Assembly: GCA_900757505.1 (NCBI GenBank)
Contig: CAAEOE010000007.1
Location: 1-37,186 of the forward strand
DNA from: an uncultured Collinsella sp.
Lineage (GTDB): Bacteria > Actinomycetota > Coriobacteriia > Coriobacteriales > Coriobacteriaceae
Direction: 5' to 3'
DNA: 37,186 nucleotides
Positions 7,587 through 15,993 of this stretch are shown here, in pieces (position 1 is the stretch's first letter; each line of letters begins with the position of its first letter). The translations under genes and the position numbers were made by a program. The notes under the pieces are model-generated. The model searched no databases, was not told the DNA's origin, and saw nothing but the letters and a program-made list of their open reading frames with translations.

Positions 7587-8924
7587 ATGCAGTTCGATCA
7601 GGTGACGGTTATCGGTGGCGGTCTGGCGGGTTCGGAGTGCGCGATCCAGCTTGCAGACCGCGGGTTTGCCGTAAAGCTGTGCGAGATGCGCCCCCAGGTG
7701 AGCTCCCCGGCCCACCATACCGATCATCTGGCAGAGCTCGTCTGCTCCAATTCGTTTAAGTCGACCCGTCCGGATTCCGCGGCTGGTTTGCTGAAAGCTG
7801 AGCTTGAGCGCATGGGTTCAGTCCTGCTCGATTGCGCCCATCGCGCGGCTGTTTCCGCCGGTGGCGCCTTGGCGGTCGACCGCGTCAAGTTTTCCGAGCT
7901 TGTCGAGGCCGAGGTTGCCGCTCGTCCCAATATCGAGGTCGTGCACGGCGAGGTCACGCAGATTCCCGAGGGTCACGTGGTCATTGCCGCGGGCCCGCTG
8001 TGCCCACCGGCGCTGAGCGAAGAGGTCATGAAGCTCGTCGGTGGCGACGCCCTTGCGTTCTTCGATGCCGCGGCGCCGATCGTCGATGCCTCCACGCTCG
8101 ATATGGACGTGCTGTTCTCGCAGTCGCGCTACGAGGAGCAGGGGAGCGGCGACTATCTCAACGCTCCGCTCAACAAGGAGGAGTACGAGGCCTTTATCGA
8201 GGCGCTTACCACGGCCGACCGCGTGGTGCTCAAAGACTTTGAGGGCGGCGATCTGTTCCAGGCCTGCCAGCCTGCCGAGGAAGTTGCGCGCACCGGCAAG
8301 GACGCCATTCGCTTTGGCGCCATGAAGCCCGTCGGCCTCACCGACCCGCGTACCGGACGTCGCCCCTGGGCGGCGATTCAGCTGCGTGCCGAGAACAAGG
8401 AGAAGACCGCCTATAACCTGGTGGGCTTCCAGACCAACTTGACCTTTGGCGAGCAGAAGCGCGTCTTCCATATGGTGCCGGGCCTGGAGAACGCTGAGTT
8501 CTTCCGCTACGGTGTCATGCACCGCAATACCTTTGTCGACGCCCCGCACGTGCTCGATGGCACCTTTGCCGTGCCCGGTACCGGCGTGCGTCTGGCCGGT
8601 CAGATCACCGGTACCGAGGGATACATGGAGGCCGTGGCGACAGGTCTGCTCGCGGCGCTCAACACCTATGCCGAGGCTATCGGTGCCGCGGGCGTCGAGT
8701 TGCCGCGTGTGGGTGCCCTGGGTGCGCTCGTGGGCTACGCGACCGATCCTGCCACCGTGGGCTATCAGCCTATGCATGTCAACTTTGGCCTGGTGCCGCC
8801 GCTCGAGGACGGTAAGCGCCGCAGCAAGCGCGACCGCTATCAGGCCTATGCGGACCGTGCGCTCGAGGCCCTCGATGCCTACTTGGCCACGCGTTCCGAC
8901 TTGTTTGGAGGCGACCGGTCATAG
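7587..8924 (+). CDS. trmFO: Methylenetetrahydrofolate--tRNA-(uracil-5-)-methyltransferase TrmFO
   Basis: Flavoprotein that makes ribothymidine at position 54 in the tRNA T-loop, using methylenetetrahydrofolate and FAD. The 445-aa protein starts with the dinucleotide-binding GGGLAGSE (10-17). It keeps the two functionally important cysteines, C53 (LVCSNSF) and C227 (FQACQP), which match C53 and C226 of the Bacillus enzyme. GQITGTEGYMEA lies in the C-terminal FAD region. ATG 7587 is preferred over TTG 7581 because AAAGG lies 9 bases before it. The gap from dprA is only 14 bases. The trmFO-xerC order is shared with Bacillus (trmFO-codV). Confidence 0.97.
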   Translation: MQFDQVTVIGGGLAGSECAIQLADRGFAVKLCEMRPQVSSPAHHTDHLAELVCSNSFKSTRPDSAAGLLKAELERMGSVLLDCAHRAAVSAGGALAVDRVKFSELVEAEVAARPNIEVVHGEVTQIPEGHVVIAAGPLCPPALSEEVMKLVGGDALAFFDAAAPIVDASTLDMDVLFSQSRYEEQGSGDYLNAPLNKEEYEAFIEALTTADRVVLKDFEGGDLFQACQPAEEVARTGKDAIRFGAMKPVGLTDPRTGRRPWAAIQLRAENKEKTAYNLVGFQTNLTFGEQKRVFHMVPGLENAEFFRYGVMHRNTFVDAPHVLDGTFAVPGTGVRLAGQITGTEGYMEAVATGLLAALNTYAEAIGAAGVELPRVGALGALVGYATDPATVGYQPMHVNFGLVPPLEDGKRRSKRDRYQAYADRALEALDAYLATRSDLFGGDRS

Positions 8925-9841
8925 CCTTTGACCTGTACGACACCGTCGACTCGTTTATCGCCTATATCGCACGCGTCGAGGGACTTTCTCCCAACACGGT
9001 GACGGCCTATGGCTCGAGGCTGGAGCGCTTCGCTGCCTGGTGCGAGCGCGAGGATATCGATGCTTTCGCTGCCGACGTGCGCACCATTCGTCGCTATCTT
9101 GCCGAGCTTTCGCGTGAGCAGGTGGCTCCCCGAACGCTTGCGGCGCACCTGTCGGCCATTCGATCTCTCTATCGCTGGATGGCTGCCGAGGGGATTGTCG
9201 AGGGCGATGCGGTCTCGGCGATCGCATCGCCCAAGCTGCCGCGTGACCTGCCGGGTGTCCTTACGACCCAGCAGGTCGAGGCGCTGCTCAAGACGCCTGA
9301 TACCTCGACGCCCGCGGGACTGCGCGATGCGGCGATGCTTGAGTTGCTCTATGCCTCCGGCGCGCGAATCTCGGAGCTCGCGGCGCTCAACGTGGAGTCT
9401 ATTGGTTGGTCCGAGCGAACGCTGCGACTTTGGGGCAAGGGGAGCAAGGAGCGTATCGTCCCTCTGTATCGTCGTGCGCTCGATGTGACGCGTCTCTATA
9501 TTGAGGAGGGGAGGCCGGAGTTGCTCGCTCAGGCAAAGCGCCGCGACCTCGCTACTGGGCCGCATCCGCTGCTTATATCGGCGCGCGGCAATCGCATGAG
9601 CGCCGCGATGCTCCGGCGGCGGTTCCATACGCTGGCGACGCTCGCCGGCATTCCGGCTGACATCGCCCCGCATGCGATGCGCCATACCTTTGCGACCGAC
9701 TTGCTTGAGGGCGGTGCGGACCTGCGCTCGGTTCAAGAGCTGCTGGGCCATGCGAGCCTGTCCACGACGCAAATCTACACGCATCTCACGCCCGATCGGC
9801 TCAAGCGTGCCGTGGCTCAAGCCCATCCCCGCGGCGAATAG
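8921..9841 (+). CDS. xerC: Tyrosine recombinase XerC (apparent AUA start)
   Basis: Site-specific recombinase that resolves chromosome dimers at dif. Catalytic residues are visible: R149 (SGARISEL), a lysine in GKGSKER, H251 and R254 (HAMRH), H277 (LGHAS) and nucleophile Y286 (TTQIYTH), numbered from 8921. The core-binding domain clearly begins upstream of the first conventional start, GTG 8999: residues such as DSFIAYIARVEGLSPNT are encoded before it. No in-frame ATG, GTG or TTG exists between there and deep inside trmFO. An ATA at 8921 overlaps the trmFO TAG and sits 9 bases after GGAGG (8907-8911), giving a family-typical 306 aa. A fallback product from GTG 8999 would be 280 aa and lack the first helix. 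XerC is preferred over XerD from the trmFO neighbour. Confidence 0.88.
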   Translation: MAFDLYDTVDSFIAYIARVEGLSPNTVTAYGSRLERFAAWCEREDIDAFAADVRTIRRYLAELSREQVAPRTLAAHLSAIRSLYRWMAAEGIVEGDAVSAIASPKLPRDLPGVLTTQQVEALLKTPDTSTPAGLRDAAMLELLYASGARISELAALNVESIGWSERTLRLWGKGSKERIVPLYRRALDVTRLYIEEGRPELLAQAKRRDLATGPHPLLISARGNRMSAAMLRRRFHTLATLAGIPADIAPHAMRHTFATDLLEGGADLRSVQELLGHASLSTTQIYTHLTPDRLKRAVAQAHPRGE

Positions 9842-9890
9842 TGGCTGGGACGTCCCGCGCCGCACTCAGGTGTGTGGTTTTGATTGCGGG

Positions 9891-9919
9891 TTGGCAGGAA
9901 GAAGCATTCCTGCTATCAT
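9891..9919 (+). promoter_or_regulatory. Promoter of rpsB-tsf with a long leader
   Basis: TTGGCA (9891-9896), 17-base spacer, TATCAT (9914-9919). The leader to the rpsB ATG is about 135 bases and contains short complementary pairs: CCCGG with CCGGG around 9989-10011, and GGTTTTG with CAAACC around 10013-10046. A leader of this length would allow S2 autoregulation as known in other bacteria, but no recognised leader motif is seen. Confidence 0.7.
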
Positions 9920-10060
9920 TCATCGGGTTGCTTCACGGCAACATGTTTTTATCACGCACGCGCGGCTACTTCATACCGTGGTGCCCGGGCTTTGGTAGCA
10001 CATGTCCGGGTTGGTTTTGGAGGATGACCCCGCGCGGAGGCAAACCACAGGAGGTTTAAC

Positions 10061-10789
10061 ATGGCTACCAAGATTAATATCCGCACCCTGCTCGAGGCCG
10101 GCTGCCACTTCGGTCACCAGACCCGTCGCTGGAACCCCAAGATGAAGCCGTTCATCTTCGGTGAGCGCAACGGCATCTACATCCTCGACCTCAAGCAGAC
10201 CATCCTCGACGCCGACCAGGCCTACACCTTCGTCAAGAACGTCGCCAAGGGCGGCAACGTGCTGTTCGTCGGCACCAAGAAGCAGGCTCAGGAGGCCGTC
10301 AAGAACGCTGCTGAGCGCGCCAACATGCCTTACATCAACCAGCGTTGGCTCGGCGGTATGCTGACCAACTTCGTCACCATCCGCTCCCGCATCAACCGCA
10401 TGGAGGAGCTCGAGGCCATGGTCGAGGACGGCCGCATGGCTGTTCTGCCCAAGAAGGAGCAGGCTGTTCTCGGCAAGGAGCTCACTAAGCTCCAGACCAA
10501 CCTCGGTGGCGCCCGCGACATGAAGGGTCTGCCCCAGGCTCTCTTCGTCATCGACACCAAGCGCGAAGAGAACGCCATCAAGGAGGCCCAGCGCCTGAAC
10601 ATCCCCGTCGTCGCCCTGATCGACACCAACTCCGATCCCGACGAGGTCGAGTACGGCATCCCCTGCAACGATGACGCTATCTCCGCTGTCACCCTTATGT
10701 GCGAGCTCATGGCTGACGCCTGCCTCGCTGGCTCCGGCAAGGAGCAGGTCTCCGAGGCCGAGATGGCCGCTGAGCCCAAGGCCGAGTAA
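10061..10789 (+). CDS. rpsB: 30S ribosomal protein S2
   Basis: Small-subunit ribosomal protein needed for late 30S assembly and S1 binding. The 242-aa protein has the signature segments EAGCHFGHQTRRWNPKM, the FVGTKKQA motif, NQRWLGGMLTNF and VALIDTNSDPD. AGGAGG at 10049-10054 precedes the ATG by six bases. The C-terminal acidic tail is short. It is followed after 45 bases by tsf with no terminator between, the widely conserved rpsB-tsf pair. Confidence 0.99.
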   Translation: MATKINIRTLLEAGCHFGHQTRRWNPKMKPFIFGERNGIYILDLKQTILDADQAYTFVKNVAKGGNVLFVGTKKQAQEAVKNAAERANMPYINQRWLGGMLTNFVTIRSRINRMEELEAMVEDGRMAVLPKKEQAVLGKELTKLQTNLGGARDMKGLPQALFVIDTKREENAIKEAQRLNIPVVALIDTNSDPDEVEYGIPCNDDAISAVTLMCELMADACLAGSGKEQVSEAEMAAEPKAE

Positions 10790-10834
10790 ATCAGTCTTAG
10801 TTAATTCTTTTTCATCTCTTTGAAAGGAACCACA

Positions 10835-11704
10835 ATGGCCCAGATTACCGCCGCTATGGTCAAGCAGCTCCGCGAGATGACCGACTCCCCGATGATGGAG
10901 TGCAAGAAGGCTCTCGTCGAGGCTGACGGCGACATGGACGCCGCTGTCGACGTTCTGCGTAAGAACGGCCTTGCCAAGGCTGCCAAGAAGGCTGGCCGTG
11001 AGACCAACGAGGGCGCTGTCGCCGCGTTCGTCTCCGAGGATGGCAAGACCGGCGCTCTGCTCGAGCTCTCCTGCGAGACCGACTTCGTTGGCTCTAACGC
11101 CAAGTTCACCGGCTTTGCTTCCAAGGTCGCTGAGGTTGTCGCTACCACCGAGCCGGCCGATGTCGACGCTCTGCTCGAGAAGCCGATGGGCGAGGAGACC
11201 GTTTCCTCCGAGCTCACCGAGATGATTCACATCATGGGCGAAAACATGAAGATCTCCCGTTTCGCTGCCCGCAAGGCCGAGAACGGCGCGCTCGCTTCTT
11301 ACATCCACATGGGTGGTAAGATCGGCGTCCTCGTCGAGTTCGCCTTCGAGAAGGCCGAGACCGCTCAGGCTGAGTCCTTCAAGACCTTCGCTCACGACGT
11401 TGCCCTTCAGGTTGCCGCCGTCGCCCCGATCTGCGCTACCCGCGATCAGGTTCCGGCCGAGACCGTCGAGCACGAGAAGCAGATTTACATGGCCCAGGCT
11501 GCCGAGTCCGGCAAGCCCGAGGCTATCCAGGAGAAGATGGCTGTCGGCCGTCTGGAGAAGTTCTACAAGCAGTCCGTGCTCACCGAGCAGGAGTTCATCA
11601 AGGACAGCTCCCTCACCATCAAGAAGTACGCTGAGCAGGTCTCCAAGGAGCTCGGCGACACCATTACCGTCGTTGCCTTTGACCGCCTGGTCCGTGGCGA
11701 GTAA
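10835..11704 (+). CDS. tsf: Elongation factor Ts
   Basis: Guanine-nucleotide exchange factor that recycles EF-Tu. The 289-aa protein opens with a UBA-like domain (MVKQLREMTDSPMMECKKAL, residues 9-28) and has the TDFV motif at 82-85 in the EF-Tu-contacting core, followed by the dimerisation core. The ATG at 10835 follows AAAGGA at 10823-10828. The in-frame start at 10820 precedes the Shine-Dalgarno and is rejected. It shares its transcript with rpsB and ends 23 bases before a strong terminator. Confidence 0.99.
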   Translation: MAQITAAMVKQLREMTDSPMMECKKALVEADGDMDAAVDVLRKNGLAKAAKKAGRETNEGAVAAFVSEDGKTGALLELSCETDFVGSNAKFTGFASKVAEVVATTEPADVDALLEKPMGEETVSSELTEMIHIMGENMKISRFAARKAENGALASYIHMGGKIGVLVEFAFEKAETAQAESFKTFAHDVALQVAAVAPICATRDQVPAETVEHEKQIYMAQAAESGKPEAIQEKMAVGRLEKFYKQSVLTEQEFIKDSSLTIKKYAEQVSKELGDTITVVAFDRLVRGE

Positions 11705-11727
11705 ATAAGCTCTTGTAGCTGGTAATG

Positions 11728-11762
11728 AGCAGGCTGTGGGTTTTACTCACAGCCTGCTTTTT
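11728..11762 (+). terminator. Terminator of rpsB-tsf
   Basis: A perfect 11-bp stem (11728-11738 with 11748-11758) followed by five T. It separates tsf from pyrH. Confidence 0.93.
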
Positions 11763-11783
11763 CATGGCTCTTATCAGAGCCTT

Positions 11784-11792
11784 TGATATCAT
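11784..11792 (+). promoter_or_regulatory. Candidate extended -10 promoter of the pyrH operon
   Basis: TGATATCAT matches an extended -10 (TGn plus TATCAT at 11787-11792), with no good -35. A small GGCTC/GAGCC inverted repeat (11766-11781) lies just upstream. Placement between a terminator and pyrH supports a promoter here. Confidence 0.45.
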
Positions 11793-11821
11793 ATTGAGAG
11801 TCTAATTAAAGGAGGATCGCT

Positions 11822-12544
11822 TTGTCCGACATCCGATATAAACGCGTGCTTCTTAAGCTTTCCGGCGAAGCACTGATGGGCGACGGCCAATATGGCATCG
11901 ACCCCAAGGTTACCGACCATCTTGCCAAGCAGGTCAAGGAGCTGCTCGCCGTTGGCCATGAGGTCGGCGTCGTTGTCGGCGGCGGTAATATTTTCCGCGG
12001 CATGGCCGGCGCTGCCGGTGGCATGGAGCGTGCTCAGGCCGACTACATGGGCATGCTGGCAACCGTTATGAACGCGCTCGCCCTGCAGGATGCCTTCGAG
12101 CATAACGATGTTCCCTGCCGCGTTATGAGCGCTATCCAGATGAACGAGATCTGCGAGCCCTATATTCGCCGTCGCGCCATCAACCACCTTTCCAAGGGCA
12201 ACGTCGTTATTTTTGCCGCCGGTTCGGGTAATCCGTACTTTACGACCGACACCGCCGCGGCTCTTCGTGCGTGCGAGATCGGCGCCGAGATTCTGATTAA
12301 AGCCACCAAGGTTGACGGCATCTACGACAAGGATCCCGTCAAGTGCGCCGATGCCGTCCGTTTTGACAAGATTACCTATCACGAGGTTCTCGTCCGCGGT
12401 CTGCAGGTTATGGATTCCACGGCTACGGCACTGTGCCAGGATAACCGTATGCCGATTTTGGTCCTCAACATCGATGGCGAGGACACCGTCAAGCGCGCGC
12501 TCGCGGGTGAGCCCGTCGGCACGCTCGTCTATCAGGAGGATTAA
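11822..12544 (+). CDS. pyrH: Uridylate kinase (UMP kinase)
   Basis: Phosphorylates UMP to UDP in pyrimidine nucleotide synthesis. The 240-aa amino-acid-kinase-fold protein has KLSGEAL near the N-terminus, GGGNIFRG (about 56-63), the GTGNPYFTTD-type segment (here GSGNPYFTTD), and the DP segment KVDGIYDKDP. The start is a TTG at 11822, six bases after AAAGGAGG (11808-11815). No better ATG exists and the N-terminus aligns with the family. It heads the pyrH-frr-uppS-cdsA-dxr-rseP-ispG-proS run. Confidence 0.98.
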   Translation: MSDIRYKRVLLKLSGEALMGDGQYGIDPKVTDHLAKQVKELLAVGHEVGVVVGGGNIFRGMAGAAGGMERAQADYMGMLATVMNALALQDAFEHNDVPCRVMSAIQMNEICEPYIRRRAINHLSKGNVVIFAAGSGNPYFTTDTAAALRACEIGAEILIKATKVDGIYDKDPVKCADAVRFDKITYHEVLVRGLQVMDSTATALCQDNRMPILVLNIDGEDTVKRALAGEPVGTLVYQED

Positions 12545-12546
12545 GC

Positions 12547-13083
12547 ATGGCAGAGAACATCACCGCCCATATGGACAAGTCGCTCGAGTCCCTCAAGCAT
12601 AACTTCTCCAAGGTCCGTACGGGCCGCGCCAATGCCAACATTCTGTCCGACATCACCGTCGATTATTACGGTGTTCCCACGCCGGTCACGCAGGTTGCCG
12701 CCGTCAAGACCCCCGAGGCCCACATGCTGCTCATCGAGCCGTGGGACAAGGCACTCATCAATGCTATCGTCAAGGCCATCGGCGCTTCCGATCTGGGTAT
12801 TACCCCCAACTCCGATGGCACCGTCGTTCGTCTGCCGTTCCCGGCTCCCACCGAGGAGCGCCGTCGCGAGCTCGTCAAGGAGTGCCGCGAGTACGCCGAG
12901 CAGGCCAAGGTGTCTATCCGTAACATCCGTCGCGACTTCAACAACAAGCTCGAGCGCGATGAGGAGCTCACCGAGGACGATGTCCGTCGCGAGCAGGCCA
13001 AGGTCCAGAAGCACACCGATGAGTATGTCGCCAAGGTCGAGGAGCTTCTGAAGGAAAAAGAAGCCGAGGTCATGGAGATCTAA
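12547..13083 (+). CDS. frr: Ribosome recycling factor
   Basis: Together with EF-G it splits post-termination ribosomes. The 178-aa protein shows the RRF pattern: SLKHNFSKVRTGRANANIL near residues 15-33, DYYGVPTPV, then LPFPAPTEERRRELVK and a long C-terminal coiled-coil region. It is a few residues shorter than the usual 185. AGGAGG (12534-12539) lies within the end of pyrH, and the gap is only two bases, indicating coupling with pyrH. Confidence 0.99.
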   Translation: MAENITAHMDKSLESLKHNFSKVRTGRANANILSDITVDYYGVPTPVTQVAAVKTPEAHMLLIEPWDKALINAIVKAIGASDLGITPNSDGTVVRLPFPAPTEERRRELVKECREYAEQAKVSIRNIRRDFNNKLERDEELTEDDVRREQAKVQKHTDEYVAKVEELLKEKEAEVMEI

Positions 13084-13084
13084 G

Positions 13085-13879
13085 GTGCAATACGACGAGC
13101 ATAAACTGGTCGAGTACTTTGCCGACGCCCCTGCGGGCGTCGGTTTTTCCGACCTTGACCTCAATAACATTCCGCACCATATCTCGTGCATCATGGACGG
13201 CAACGGTCGTTGGGCTACGTCGCGCGGTCTTGCGCGCACTGAGGGCCACAAGGCGGGTATCGTCTCCCTTCGCGAGATTATTACCGCCTGCGTGCGTCTG
13301 GGCGTCGACGTGCTTTCGGCCTATGCGTTTTCTACCGAAAACTGGAACCGTCCGCAGCACGAGGTCAACGTCTTGATGCACCTGTTTGCCAAGACGTTTA
13401 TCGACGAGCTGCCGCTTCTGAAGCGCGAAAACGTGCGCGTTGTCTTTTTGGGTGACATTTCCGCGCTGCCCAAGAAGACCCGCGACGTTTTTGAACGCGG
13501 TCTTGCCGAGTGCGCCGATCACACCGGTATGACGCTGGCGCTTGCTGTCAACTACGGCGCGCGTTCCGAGATTACCCGCGCTGTCCGTCAGATCGCACTC
13601 GACGCTGCTGCCGGTAAGATCGATCCTGGCGCAATTGATGACGACATGGTGGCCTCCCACCTCTATACCGCCGGTCTTCCCGATCCTGAGCTTGTGATTC
13701 GCACCTCTGGTGAGCTGCGCCTTTCGAACTATCTGCTGTGGCAGGTGGCTTATTCCGAGTTCTATGTCACCGATACCTATTGGCCTGACTTTGATCGTTG
13801 GGGCCTTGTCGACGCCATTTTGGCCTATCAGGGCCGTGACCGTAGGTTTGGTGGACTGAGCAAGACCGAGGAGGCTTAA
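13085..13879 (+). CDS. uppS: Isoprenyl transferase (undecaprenyl diphosphate synthase)
   Basis: cis-Prenyltransferase making the C55 lipid carrier used for peptidoglycan and other envelope glycans. The 264-aa protein has IMDGNGRWA with catalytic D38, YAFSTENW, NYGARSEI (usually NYGGRxEI) and RTSGELRLSNYLLWQ. The start is GTG at 13085, one base after the frr stop; the Shine-Dalgarno (GGAG in the frr end) is weak, so translational coupling is likely. The N-terminal approximately 30 residues are an extension before the core. The long-chain product is inferred from family and synteny with cdsA and dxr. Confidence 0.96.
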   Translation: MQYDEHKLVEYFADAPAGVGFSDLDLNNIPHHISCIMDGNGRWATSRGLARTEGHKAGIVSLREIITACVRLGVDVLSAYAFSTENWNRPQHEVNVLMHLFAKTFIDELPLLKRENVRVVFLGDISALPKKTRDVFERGLAECADHTGMTLALAVNYGARSEITRAVRQIALDAAAGKIDPGAIDDDMVASHLYTAGLPDPELVIRTSGELRLSNYLLWQVAYSEFYVTDTYWPDFDRWGLVDAILAYQGRDRRFGGLSKTEEA

Positions 13880-13881
13880 TC

Positions 13882-14781
13882 GTGTCCGATCGTCCCAAGG
13901 CATCTGCTCCCAAGACGCCTGCGCGCAAAGCTACCACTGTGGGAGCGCCCGCAGCGAAGAGCGGCACCGGTTCGTGGCTGGCGGGCTTTATTACCCGTGC
14001 CGCCGCGGGTATCGTCTACGCCGTTGTCTTTATCCTGTGTCTGGTTTTGGGTATCGTGCCCACTGCCATCTTTGTTTCCGTCATGAGCGGTCTGTGCTGC
14101 TATGAGTTTTTCCGTATGACGAGGCTCGATGGCAAGATGGCTAACGAGCGCATGGGCATCGCTGCCGCCGTGCTCTTTCCGCTGTCGGCGCTGGGCGATT
14201 CGATGTTGCTGAATGCCCTGCTTTTTGCCCTGATGCTCGCTGTGGGCATTTGGTATGTCTGGTCGCCGCGTACCCGCATCTCTGATGTGGCCGTGACGCT
14301 CATGGGTCCCATCTACACTGGCTTTATGCTGTCGGCTATCGTGCTGCTGCGCGATGCCGTGCCCGGTTTTGCCGGCGCCTTGCTTTCGGTGGGCGTTTGC
14401 GCGTCCCTTTGGGTCTCCGATTCGTTTGCCTACATCGTGGGCAGCCGTATCGGTAAGCACAAGATGGTTCCCAAGATCTCTCCCAAAAAGAGCTGGGAGG
14501 GGTTTGTCGGCGGCATCCTGGGCTCGGTTTTGATTTGGCTCATCCTGTGGGCGACGCACTTTTACAAGCTCAGCCTGCCCTATGCGCTGCTGTGCGGCGT
14601 GGTCGTGTCCGTCCTGGGCGTTATTGGCGACCTCATCGAGTCGCGTATCAAGCGTGGCGTGGGCGTCAAGGATTCCGGCAACCTTATCCCGGGCCATGGC
14701 GGCATGCTCGACCGTAGCGATTCGCTTATCTTCGGTTGCATTACCGCTCAGCTGCTTTTGATGATCGGAGGCGTGCTGTAA
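13882..14781 (+). CDS. cdsA: Phosphatidate cytidylyltransferase (CDP-diglyceride synthase)
   Basis: Membrane enzyme converting phosphatidic acid and CTP to CDP-diacylglycerol, the branch point to anionic phospholipids. The 299-aa protein has multiple hydrophobic membrane segments from about residue 45 onward. The CdsA signature lies near 254-282: SRIKRGVGVKDSGNLIPGHG, then GGMLDRSDS with the key acidic residues. A Ser/Thr/Ala/Lys/Pro-rich N-terminal tail of about 35 residues precedes the first membrane segment and is probably cytosolic and disordered. GTG 13882 follows GAGGAGG (13868-13874) by seven bases. Its stop overlaps the dxr start by one base. Confidence 0.96.
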   Translation: MSDRPKASAPKTPARKATTVGAPAAKSGTGSWLAGFITRAAAGIVYAVVFILCLVLGIVPTAIFVSVMSGLCCYEFFRMTRLDGKMANERMGIAAAVLFPLSALGDSMLLNALLFALMLAVGIWYVWSPRTRISDVAVTLMGPIYTGFMLSAIVLLRDAVPGFAGALLSVGVCASLWVSDSFAYIVGSRIGKHKMVPKISPKKSWEGFVGGILGSVLIWLILWATHFYKLSLPYALLCGVVVSVLGVIGDLIESRIKRGVGVKDSGNLIPGHGGMLDRSDSLIFGCITAQLLLMIGGVL

Positions 14782-15968
14782 TGTCATTCCAGACGACGTA
14801 TGGCCCCGATGGACGCCTCCGTGTTGCCATCCTGGGTTGTACGGGCTCTATCGGCACCCAGGCACTCGATGTGTGCCGTCAGCATGCCGATCGCCTGCAG
14901 GTGACGGCGCTGTCCGTTAACTCCAGTACCTCCGAGCTCGTTGCCGCTGCCCGCGAGTTCTCGGTTCCGGCGGTTGCCGTGGCCGATGTCGCTCATGGCG
15001 ATGATGCCGTGCTGCAGGAGTTGCCCGAGGGAACGAAGCTCGGCGTCGGCGCGCAGGCGGTTTGCGAGCTCGCGCGTCGCGACGATGTCGACTGCGTGCT
15101 CGTCGCTATTGTGGGCGCCGCCGGTCTCGAGGCGAGCCATGCGGCCTTGACCTCGAATAAGCGTCTTGCCCTTGCCAACAAGGAGTCCCTCGTCGTCGGC
15201 GGCGACTTGCTTATGCCGTTGGCGCAACCGGGCCAGCTTATTCCAGTCGACTCTGAGCACTCCGCCATCTACCAGTGCTATCTGGGGGAGAACCCACGCG
15301 AGGCTCATTGTATTTGGCTCACCTGCTCGGGCGGTCCGTTCTTTGGCCGTACGCGCGACGAGCTCGACCGCGTGACGCGTGCCGATGCCCTCGCACATCC
15401 CACGTGGGCCATGGGTGCCAAGATCACCATCGACTCCGCCACCCTCATGAACAAGGGCCTGGAGCGCATTGAGGCCATGCATCTGTTTAACTGCGACCTC
15501 GATTTCATTAACGTGGTCGTGCAGCGTCAGTCCAAGATTCACTCTATGGTCGAGTTCGCCGACGGCTCCGTGATGGCGCATCTCGGTGCTTCCGACATGC
15601 GTATTCCCATCCAGTTCGCGTTCTCGTATCCCGAGCGTTGGGATACCCCGGCGCCTCGTATCGATTTCCGCGAGCTGGGGCAGCTCACGTTTGATTCTGC
15701 CGACATGGATACCTTCCGCTGTCTGGCACTGGCCGAACGTGCCGGCAAGACGGGTGGCACCATGCCGTGCGTGCTCAATGCCGCCAACGAGGTCGCCGTC
15801 GATGCCTTCCTGCACGATGGCTGCAGCTTTACCGATATCGATCGCATTGTGGAATCCTGCATGGATTCCCACGATATGCAGGCGGTCGATTCGTTTGAGC
15901 AACTTCACGACATCGATGCATGGGCGCGTGAAAAGGCTGCGCAGGTGCTCGCCGCAACCCGTTCCTAA
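14781..15968 (+). CDS. dxr: 1-deoxy-D-xylulose 5-phosphate reductoisomerase
   Basis: Second step of the MEP (non-mevalonate) isoprenoid pathway: DXP plus NADPH to MEP; target of fosmidomycin. The 395-aa protein has the NADPH-binding GCTGSIG at 19-25, LANKESLV at 131-138, and metal/substrate residues in PVDSEHSAIYQ (D157, E159, matching E. coli D150/E152). SGGPFF and MNKGLERIEAMHLF are also present. The ATG overlaps the cdsA TAA (TAATG), with GGAGG at 14767-14771. Together with ispG in the same operon it shows that isoprenoids come from MEP here. Confidence 0.98.
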   Translation: MSFQTTYGPDGRLRVAILGCTGSIGTQALDVCRQHADRLQVTALSVNSSTSELVAAAREFSVPAVAVADVAHGDDAVLQELPEGTKLGVGAQAVCELARRDDVDCVLVAIVGAAGLEASHAALTSNKRLALANKESLVVGGDLLMPLAQPGQLIPVDSEHSAIYQCYLGENPREAHCIWLTCSGGPFFGRTRDELDRVTRADALAHPTWAMGAKITIDSATLMNKGLERIEAMHLFNCDLDFINVVVQRQSKIHSMVEFADGSVMAHLGASDMRIPIQFAFSYPERWDTPAPRIDFRELGQLTFDSADMDTFRCLALAERAGKTGGTMPCVLNAANEVAVDAFLHDGCSFTDIDRIVESCMDSHDMQAVDSFEQLHDIDAWAREKAAQVLAATRS

Positions 15969-15993
15969 CCCATAAGGATTGCTTTTTCGTTTT

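Noticed and set aside
10790..10834. Separate promoter or attenuator between rpsB and tsf
   Set aside because: The 45-base gap has no hairpin with a T-run and no promoter pair; simple co-transcription explains it.
9971..11473. 500-codon minus-strand ORF opposite rpsB and tsf
   Set aside because: It lies entirely antisense to two certain ribosomal/translation genes, is low in complexity (Leu/Gly/Asp/Val rich) and has no recognisable domain; it is a codon-bias shadow.
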